Source: Kiloniellales bacterium
GTDB taxonomy: Bacteria > Pseudomonadota > Alphaproteobacteria > Kiloniellales > JAKSDN01
Assembly (NCBI GenBank): GCA_030064845.1
Contig: JASJEC010000039.1
Span: 1-42,677 of the forward strand
DNA length: 42,677 bases
Direction: 5' to 3'
A program made the position numbers and the translations under genes. Positions 7,918 through 14,315 of the stretch are shown piece by piece. Numbering within the stretch: position 1 is the stretch's first letter; each line of letters begins with the position of its first letter. The notes under the pieces were generated by a model, which saw nothing but the letters and a program-made list of their open reading frames with translations, searched no databases and was not told the DNA's origin.

Positions 7918-9141
7918 GTGCTCCCCATGCCCCAAGGCGTGTTCTCGCCCCCGGAAGCCCGAACGGCGGCCGACCGCCCGATGGCCTGGGTCGTCGTGCT
8001 GGGCAGCACGCTCTTCATCGTCATGGTCGCCTACGGCCTCTATTCGGGTATCGAGGGGCTCTACGACAGCTCGGGCAAGGTGCTCGGGCGCGACTTCATC
8101 GTGTTCTGGGCGGCGGGCGGACTCGCGCTCGACGGTCAGGTCCGCGAGATCTTCGATCTGGCGAGCTTCCACGCCCTGCAGAAGGAGCGCCTGGGCCTGC
8201 CGGTCCCGGTCTATCCCTGGCTCTATCCGCCGCACTTCCTGCTCTACCTCCTGCCGCTCGGCCTCCTGCCCTACCTCTGGGCCTACTTGGCCTGGACCGG
8301 CGGGACCTTCGCCGGCTACCTCTGGGCGGGGTGGCGGGTCCTGGGCAGGGACCCCTGGGTCGTCCCGCTGCTGATCCTCGCGCCCACGACCTACGCCACG
8401 GTCCTGCTGGGGCAGAACGGTTTCCTGACCGCCGCGCTGCTGGCCGGCGGCCTCGCCCTGCTCGACCGGCGGCCGGTCCTGGCCGGAATCTTGTTCGGCC
8501 TGCTCGCCTTCAAGCCCCATCTCGGCCTGCTGCTGCCCGTGGCGCTGATCGCCGCCGGGCACTGGCGGTCCTTCGCCAGCGCCGCGGCCACGGTCGCGCT
8601 GCTCGCCGCCGTCAGCCTGGTCGCGTTCGGGATCGAGGCCTGGCAGGACTTCCTGACCCTGGCCGCCGCCAACTCGGCGCGGCACCTGGCCGGCGGCGAC
8701 GGGCTGTTCATGAAGATCGTCATCTCGCCCTACATGGCGAGCCGGGTCCTCGGACTCGACCCGGCGCTCGGCGCCGTGCTGCAAGCCGGCGCGACCGCCT
8801 TCGCGGGCTGGGCGGTCTGGCTGGTGTTCCGCCGGCCCTGCGGCGCCTCCTTGCGGATCGCCGTGGTGCTCGCGGCGACCCTGCTGGCGAGCCCCTACGG
8901 CTACCACTACGACCTGCCCCTGGTGACCCTCGCCCTGCTGATCGCCTACTTCGAGAGTGCGCGCGATGGCTTCCGGCCGGGCGAGCGCACGGTCTACGCC
9001 GTCGTCTGGTTCCTGCCGATCCTGGTGCCCGCGGCGAACGACGCCGGCCTGCCGATCGCGCCGGCCGTCCTGCTCGCCTTCCTCGGCCTGCTGTTGGCGC
9101 GCTTCCGCGCCGGGGCGCTTACGGCGGGTCCACGGCCCTGA
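7918..9141 (+). CDS. GT87-type (DUF2029) membrane glycosyltransferase, copy 2
   Basis: This 407-residue polytopic protein is a paralogue of the gene just upstream. It shares the GRDxxVFW loop with candidate catalytic D59, the GQNGFLTAALL segment, the LLPVALIAAG helix and the ASPYGYHYDLPL motif near residue 320. The start is taken as GTG at 7918 with GGAG about ten bases upstream; ATG at 7927 is an alternative. The 15-bp gap indicates co-transcription with copy 1. The copies differ mainly in their N-termini and in the loop around 240-260, which may change acceptor choice. Donor and product cannot be assigned. Confidence 0.85.
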   Translation: MLPMPQGVFSPPEARTAADRPMAWVVVLGSTLFIVMVAYGLYSGIEGLYDSSGKVLGRDFIVFWAAGGLALDGQVREIFDLASFHALQKERLGLPVPVYPWLYPPHFLLYLLPLGLLPYLWAYLAWTGGTFAGYLWAGWRVLGRDPWVVPLLILAPTTYATVLLGQNGFLTAALLAGGLALLDRRPVLAGILFGLLAFKPHLGLLLPVALIAAGHWRSFASAAATVALLAAVSLVAFGIEAWQDFLTLAAANSARHLAGGDGLFMKIVISPYMASRVLGLDPALGAVLQAGATAFAGWAVWLVFRRPCGASLRIAVVLAATLLASPYGYHYDLPLVTLALLIAYFESARDGFRPGERTVYAVVWFLPILVPAANDAGLPIAPAVLLAFLGLLLARFRAGALTAGPRP

Positions 9142-9246
9142 AGTCCGGTACCGGCGCTGAACCGGGCGCGTGCTCGTCGTCGCTTGGACGGTAAGGAGTA
9201 GCCATAAGGCGACATTCGCGCTCCGCTCCGCTTTGTGGACTCCTTG

Positions 9247-9270
9247 ATCGCCCTCCCTTATTCTGGCGAT
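9247..9270 (+). promoter_or_regulatory. Inverted repeat just before the cyclase ribosome-binding site
   Basis: ATCGCC (9247-9252) and GGCGAT (9265-9270) form a 6-bp inverted repeat with a 12-nt centre, ending a base or two before the Shine-Dalgarno tract. It may be an operator or a leader hairpin that limits translation, but a repeat this short could also occur by chance. Confidence 0.25.
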
Positions 9271-9285
9271 ACGAGGAGAGAGCTG

Positions 9286-11586
9286 ATGGAGCGCCGTCTC
9301 GCAGCCATTCTCGCTGCCGATATGATGGGCTACAGCCGTCTCATGGCGGCCGACGAAGCGGGCACGTTCGCCCGCCAGAAGGCTCAGCGCAAGGAGCTCA
9401 TAGACCCCAAAATCCGTGAGTACGGCGGGCGCGTCGTCAAGTCCACCGGCGATGGCGTGCTGGTGGAGTTTCCCAGCGTTGTGGATGCCTTGCGCTGCGC
9501 CGTGACAATCCAGTTGGCGATGCCGGATCGCGAGGCTGCCGTGCCGAAGGAAAACCGGATTGCCTACCGGATCGGCATCAACCTCGGCGACATCATCATC
9601 GAGGACGACGACATTTACGGGGACGGCGTCAATGTCGCGGCGCGCCTGGAGACGTTGGCCGAACCGGGCGGGATTTGCGTCTCGCGCACCGTGGTCAATC
9701 ACGTCAAGGGCAAGGTGGCTTCTGACTTCGATGACCAAGGCGAACAAGAGGTCAAAAACATCCCCGAGCCTGTCCATGTCTTTCGGGTGCTCATGGAGCC
9801 CGAGGCGGCCAGCGAGTTGACGGCGGGGACCAAACGCGGATCCTGGCGGCGGCGCACGGCGGCGGCCGCCGCGGCCGCAGTCCTCGTTATCGCAGTGATC
9901 GGCACCATGGTGTGGCAGCCCTGGGCGCCCAGAGTCGAGCCCGCCTCGGTGGCAGCGATGGCACTGCCGCTGCCCGACAAGCCCTCGATTGCCGTCCTAC
10001 CCTTCGACAACATGAGCGCTGATCCCGAGCAGGCCTATTTCGCCGACGGCATGACGGACGACCTTATTACCGGGCTTTCCAAGCTCTCCGGTCTTTTCGT
10101 GATCTCCCGGAATTCCACCTTCACCTACAAGGGCAAGCCCGTGAAGGTCCGGCAGGTGGCGGAAGAGTTGGGTGTGCGCTACGTCTTGGAGGGCAGCGTA
10201 CGCCGGTCCGGCGATCAAGTGCGCGTTAACGCCCAGCTGATCGATGCGTTCACCGGCTATCACCTCTGGGCGGAGAAGTACGATGGCCAAATGACCGACG
10301 TGTTCGGGCTTCAAGACGAAGTCGTCGGCAGCATCGTCTCCGCCTTGGCCGTAAATCTGGGCGACGACGATGCGGTGAAGCATACTTCGAAAGATACGGA
10401 GTCGCCTGAAGCCTATGACGCCTATTTGCAAGGCAAGGAACTCTTCCGCGTGCGCGACCCGGAGAATACCGCCAAGGCGATTTCCTTCTTCAATAAGGCC
10501 GTAGAGCTCGACCCCGAATTTCACCGGGCGCATGCGGCCTTGGCCACCGCCTATTGGCGGGTCTTCTCACGTTCCTGGGTGGAAAGAGCTGGGTTGTCCG
10601 CTTCAACGACGGACGCCTTCGACACCACAAAGAAATTTCTGGCCCTTGCCTTGAAGAAGCCCACCGCCGAAGCCTACGAGACATCTGCAGAAATTCTTCT
10701 GTGGGATAGCCAATACCAAGCTGCTCTCAGAGATATCAATGAAGCCATCACCCTCGACCCCAACGAGGCGGACAGCTACATCACTAAATCCTGGATCTTG
10801 ATTCGTTCCGGTCATGCCAGAGAGGCAGAGGAGAATGCGCTTCTCGCAATGCGATTGAACCCTAGTTACCCTGCTACTTATCTTCAAACCCTAGGAGAAG
10901 CGCTGTTTCATCAGGACCGCTTTGAGGAGGCGGCAGATGTCTTAGAAAGGGTGGTTCAACGCGAGCCAGAGTATGAATACACCTACCGTTACCTGGCCGC
11001 CAGTTACGGCCATCTCGGCCGCTTGGAAGAGGCCAAAAGCGCAATCCGGGAGTTCGAAGAGCTTCGTGCCGGCAGCGATGGCGGGCCGTTAACAGTTCAA
11101 AGCGTGGGCGACTTTACACCTTTCGCTGATGAGAATTACCGCGCAAGCCTGCAAGAAGGATTGCGAAAGGCAGGGGTTCCCGATGGCGCGGCGCCCCAAC
11201 TATCCGAAGGAGACTATAAGAGCCTGGTCACGAAAAGCGGCGGCGAATTCACCGTCGAAGGGGCCCGCACGATCGACCTCGCAGAGGCAAAATCGCTGCA
11301 AGAGGAGGGGGCGCTCTTCATCGATGTGCGCTCCGAGACCGGATACCTGAAGGGACATATCCCCGGCGCCATCGGGCTGGACCTCAAGACTCAACTGACA
11401 AAGGAAAGCCTCGCCGAAGTCGCGGAGAAAGACCAGAAGATCGTCTTCTATTGCGACGGCATCTACTGTTACAAGTCCGCCGATGCCTGCGCCAAGGCCC
11501 TAACCTGGGGCTACACGGACGTGCTCTACTTTGCCGGTGGTGAGCCGGCATGGAGTAAAGCCGGTTACCCAATCGCCAAAAAATGA
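9286..11586 (+). CDS. Adenylate cyclase-TolB-TPR-rhodanese fusion protein
   Basis: The 766-residue protein begins with a class III cyclase domain (about 1-168). Metal ligands D12 and D56, adenine-selecting K52 and D109, and transition-state N116 and R120 are all present, so it should make cAMP. One membrane span follows (about 191-209). Next is a TolB/FlgO-like domain (about 234-355, starting IAVLPFDNMS), then TPR-like repeats (about 375-600). At the C-terminus, which would be periplasmic, is a rhodanese domain (about 668-766) with C723 in the active loop (YCDGIYCYKS) and a further C728. The cyclase-TPR layout is widespread; the rhodanese end is unusual. ATG at 9286 is preceded by GAGGAGAG. 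The gene, particularly its second half, is less GC-rich than its neighbours, which hints at acquisition. No partner gene is adjacent. Confidence 0.9.
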   Translation: MERRLAAILAADMMGYSRLMAADEAGTFARQKAQRKELIDPKIREYGGRVVKSTGDGVLVEFPSVVDALRCAVTIQLAMPDREAAVPKENRIAYRIGINLGDIIIEDDDIYGDGVNVAARLETLAEPGGICVSRTVVNHVKGKVASDFDDQGEQEVKNIPEPVHVFRVLMEPEAASELTAGTKRGSWRRRTAAAAAAAVLVIAVIGTMVWQPWAPRVEPASVAAMALPLPDKPSIAVLPFDNMSADPEQAYFADGMTDDLITGLSKLSGLFVISRNSTFTYKGKPVKVRQVAEELGVRYVLEGSVRRSGDQVRVNAQLIDAFTGYHLWAEKYDGQMTDVFGLQDEVVGSIVSALAVNLGDDDAVKHTSKDTESPEAYDAYLQGKELFRVRDPENTAKAISFFNKAVELDPEFHRAHAALATAYWRVFSRSWVERAGLSASTTDAFDTTKKFLALALKKPTAEAYETSAEILLWDSQYQAALRDINEAITLDPNEADSYITKSWILIRSGHAREAEENALLAMRLNPSYPATYLQTLGEALFHQDRFEEAADVLERVVQREPEYEYTYRYLAASYGHLGRLEEAKSAIREFEELRAGSDGGPLTVQSVGDFTPFADENYRASLQEGLRKAGVPDGAAPQLSEGDYKSLVTKSGGEFTVEGARTIDLAEAKSLQEEGALFIDVRSETGYLKGHIPGAIGLDLKTQLTKESLAEVAEKDQKIVFYCDGIYCYKSADACAKALTWGYTDVLYFAGGEPAWSKAGYPIAKK

Positions 11587-11748
11587 AGACCGGTTTGGGT
11601 CAGAATCAGTCCTTGGTGAGCTGAGGCAAAGACGTCTGGCTTACCGGGCAAAGCAGAACGTCTCTCCGATCTTGGCCGGTCCACTCTTGGACGTGCAGAC
11701 GGCAGGCCGGCGGCCCGCAGCGGCCTGACCGGACCCCGACCCCGCGCC

Positions 11749-13221
11749 TCAGGCCTTCCTCGCGCCGAGCCCCATGACCCGGCCGACCTGCTCGGGCCGG
11801 GGCAGAGCCGCGTGGGCCTCCAGGATCGCCTGCAGGCGGCCGGCGACCTCATGCGCGATGGGGGCGCTGCGCTGGGCGGCCGCGTCGACGTGCAGCAGCA
11901 TCTGTTCCGTGGTTGCGATCAGCTCGCCGTTCCCGGCGTCGTGCATGGCGTGGAACAGGTGCATGCGTTTTTCGTCGAGACCGAGGAGCTGCGTGGTCAG
12001 CCGGAGCCGGTCGCGGTCGGTCGCCTCGCGGTAGTTGTTGAGGTGGGTCTCCACCGTATAGAACGACCGCCCCGCCGCGCGGTAGGCCTCGTCGATCCCG
12101 ACGTAGCGGAACAGCGCGTCCGAGGCGTCGCCGAAGGCGGTCAGGTAGCAGGACTCGCTCATGTGGCCGTTGTAGTCGATCCACTCCGGGCGGACCGGGA
12201 TCTCCAGCAGCGCGAGCGGCGCCTCGATCGTCTCGTCCGCCTCGAAGCGGCGCGGCGCCTGCTCCGTGTAGCGCCCGGCGTCCATCTGCTCGATCACCCG
12301 CATGAAGCCGATCAGCGCCTGGTCGCGCGCCCGTTCGAGGTCGCGCACCGAGCGGTTGCCGGCCTGGGCCCGGGTGCCCTCGATCATCCGGCCGGCCAGC
12401 TCCTCGGTCAGCTCGGGCGCTTCCAAGCGGGTCCAGGGCAGCTTCAGGGCCGGGCCGAACTGCTCCAGCATGTGGGCCATGCCGGTCTCGCCGCCGGCGA
12501 GGTGGAAGGTCAGGCAGGGGCCCATGAAGGCGAGCCGCAGTCCGGGGCCGTGGACGATCGCGGCGTCGATCTCCGCCGTGTTCGCCGTGCCGTCGGCCAC
12601 CATGTGGAGCGCCTCCCGCCAGATCGCCTCCTGCAGGCGGTCCGAGATGTAGCCGGGCACCTCCTTGCGGACCTTGAGCGGCCGTTTGCCGAGCTGCGCG
12701 TAGAAATCCATGGCCCAGTCGATCGCCGCGGGGTCGGTCTTCTCGCCGCCCAGCACCTCGACCAGGGGCAGCAGGTAGACCGGGTTGAAGGGGTGGCCGA
12801 TGACAACGCGCCCGGGCTCGCGGCAGGCCGCCTGGATCCGGCTGGGCAGCAGTCCGGACGAGCTCGACGCAATCACGACCCCCGGGTCCGCCGCCGCGTC
12901 GATCTCGGCGAGCAGCCTGGTCTTCAGGGCCTCGTTCTCCGGCGCGCTCTCCTGCACGAAATCGGCCCCGGCCACCGCCGCCCCGATGCTCGGAGCGAAG
13001 TCGAGGCGCTCAGGATCGGCGCCCGCGGCGAGGCCGACCCGCTGCAGCGCCGGCCAGGCGTTGGCGACGCCGGCGCGCAGCTTCTCCTCGGCGCCCGCGC
13101 CCGGGTCGGTCGCGACCACGTCGTAGCCGCGCGCGAGGAAGTTGGCCGCCCAGCCGGCGCCGATGACGCCGGTGCCCACCAGGGCCACTTTCCGAACCTC
13201 GCTCGCCGCCGGTCTGCCCAT
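11749..13221 (-). CDS. lcdH: Bifunctional L-carnitine dehydrogenase / betainyl-CoA thioesterase
   Basis: The 490-residue protein joins two enzymes. Residues 1 to about 325 are a 3-hydroxyacyl-CoA-dehydrogenase-type NAD-binding and C-terminal helical domain (GTGVIG at 16-21, GHPFNPVYLLPLVEV around 140). Residues from about 345 to 465 are a hotdog thioesterase of the 4-hydroxybenzoyl-CoA type (DYNGHMSESCYL, then TVETHLNNYRE). This arrangement matches the long carnitine dehydrogenase of rhizobia and related alphaproteobacteria. It oxidises L-carnitine to 3-dehydrocarnitine and later hydrolyses betainyl-CoA to glycine betaine. The enzyme expected between these steps, a beta-keto acid cleavage enzyme, is not in the window. 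ATG at 13221 follows GGAGG at about nine bases. No transporter or regulator gene adjoins it on the same strand. Confidence 0.88.
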   Translation of the reverse strand: MGRPAASEVRKVALVGTGVIGAGWAANFLARGYDVVATDPGAGAEEKLRAGVANAWPALQRVGLAAGADPERLDFAPSIGAAVAGADFVQESAPENEALKTRLLAEIDAAADPGVVIASSSSGLLPSRIQAACREPGRVVIGHPFNPVYLLPLVEVLGGEKTDPAAIDWAMDFYAQLGKRPLKVRKEVPGYISDRLQEAIWREALHMVADGTANTAEIDAAIVHGPGLRLAFMGPCLTFHLAGGETGMAHMLEQFGPALKLPWTRLEAPELTEELAGRMIEGTRAQAGNRSVRDLERARDQALIGFMRVIEQMDAGRYTEQAPRRFEADETIEAPLALLEIPVRPEWIDYNGHMSESCYLTAFGDASDALFRYVGIDEAYRAAGRSFYTVETHLNNYREATDRDRLRLTTQLLGLDEKRMHLFHAMHDAGNGELIATTEQMLLHVDAAAQRSAPIAHEVAGRLQAILEAHAALPRPEQVGRVMGLGARKA

Positions 13222-13580
13222 GGCCCATTCCTCCGTTACACTGTTTCACTTGGGAAAACCCCCGATCCGGGCAAGCTAGCCCATGCAACGCCGCGACGCC
13301 GATCACTTGCGACGCTTTTTTCGCCGCCGCCGCCGACGAAGCACGAAAGCTGCCCGGTTTCGGAGCCCCATGCCCGCGGCCGGCCGCCCTCGGCTTGACG
13401 CAATACGAGCATTACAATTAAGTTTCTCTTTGTAATTGTATGATGGACGCGCGTGCGGCTGCGCGGCGGGCCCGGCACCGGCCAGACAGGCGGCGAAGAA
13501 CGCATTCCGGCCCGAGCGAGCGCCACAGCCAGCGTGCAGCGGCGCGGTCGCGTCATCGGGGCCGGCGCGGGGGAAACATC
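13222..13580. other. Divergent intergenic region with a spaced inverted repeat
   Basis: These 359 bp separate the carnitine gene (minus) and the response regulator (plus). No gene is credible here. The left part carries the carnitine-gene ribosome-binding site and its probable promoter. The right part holds an AT-rich inverted repeat, annotated separately, and TTGACG (13395-13400), which could be a -35 element for the regulator gene. Confidence 0.5.
13413..13440 (+). promoter_or_regulatory. Spaced inverted repeat TACAATTA-N12-TAATTGTA
   Basis: Two perfect 8-bp complementary arms (13413-13420 and 13433-13440) lie with starts 20 bp apart, close to two helical turns, as expected for a dimeric DNA-binding protein. 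The tract is AT-rich against a GC-rich background and lies about 140 bp upstream of the response regulator start. It could be that regulator's own operator. Confidence 0.4.
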
Positions 13581-14315
13581 ATGAAGGTCTTGCTAGCCGA
13601 CGACCACTGGGCGGCGCGGGCCGGGATCAAGCTGCTGCTCGAGGAGGCCCACGAGCGTGCGGTCTTCGTCGAGACGGAATCCTTCGAAGAAACGCTACGC
13701 CAGGCGGCGCGGCATGACGACCTCCGGCTCGTCGTCTGCGATCTGATCATGCCGGGGCTCGGCGCCCTCGGCGACCTCAAGCGCCTGCTCAATCAGGTGA
13801 CCGGCGTGCCGGTCGCCCTCTACTCCATGGTCGAGGATCGCAACGACGTGCTGACGGCGATCGATCTCGGCGTGACCGGCTTCATACCGAAGACCATGCA
13901 CGGCGACGAGGTGAAGGAGGCCCTGGCGCGGATCTTCGCGCAAGAGGTCTATCTTCCGCCGGCCGGCCTCAGGAGCCTGCCGAGGCGGTCATTCGACACC
14001 AAGGGCTACGGCACGGTCGACGCGGCGCCCCGCCGCGCCATGGACAGCCTGACCGGCCGGCAGCGCGAGGTGCTCGCCTGCCTGGCGCGCGGCGCGCCCA
14101 ACGGCGCCATCGCCAGGGAGCTGGGGCTGTCCGAGAACACGGTGCGCATCCACATCTCCGCGATCCTCCGGGCGCTCGAACTTAAGAACCGGACTCAGGC
14201 AGCGCTGCTGGCCGCGGCCTATCTCCAGGGCGCGGGAGCCGCGCCCAGCGAACCGACTCAGGCGCCGGAACGGGTCGCCGCGGGGGCGGCGGGCGGGAAC
14301 ACGAAACGCCGATAG
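13581..14315 (+). CDS. NarL/FixJ-type response regulator
   Basis: The 244-residue protein has a receiver domain (about 1-120; acidic pair D7/D8, phosphoacceptor D54 in VVCDLIMPG, S82, K104 in IPKTM) and a LuxR-type helix-turn-helix at about 177-237 (SLTGRQREVLACLARG, then LSENTVRIHISAIL). All switch residues are present, so it should respond to phosphorylation. ATG at 13581 follows GGGGGAAAC; a longer frame to 13440 is arginine-rich and unlikely. No histidine kinase adjoins it, so it is an orphan regulator here. Its 3' end overlaps the convergent DUF2339 gene by 58 bp; the last 25 residues are alanine/proline-rich and may be an extension created by loss of an earlier stop. Confidence 0.88.
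   Translation: MKVLLADDHWAARAGIKLLLEEAHERAVFVETESFEETLRQAARHDDLRLVVCDLIMPGLGALGDLKRLLNQVTGVPVALYSMVEDRNDVLTAIDLGVTGFIPKTMHGDEVKEALARIFAQEVYLPPAGLRSLPRRSFDTKGYGTVDAAPRRAMDSLTGRQREVLACLARGAPNGAIARELGLSENTVRIHISAILRALELKNRTQAALLAAAYLQGAGAAPSEPTQAPERVAAGAAGGNTKRR

Noticed and set aside
6610..9777. A 1055-codon minus-strand frame opposite the GT87 genes and the cyclase start
   Set aside because: Its composition (Gln, Arg, Glu, Gly-rich without hydrophobic pattern) is that of antisense shadow; the plus strand has two membrane proteins with family motifs.
13310..13325. T-run CTTTTTTCG as part of a terminator
   Set aside because: No stable stem precedes it on the plus strand, and no plus-strand gene ends nearby.
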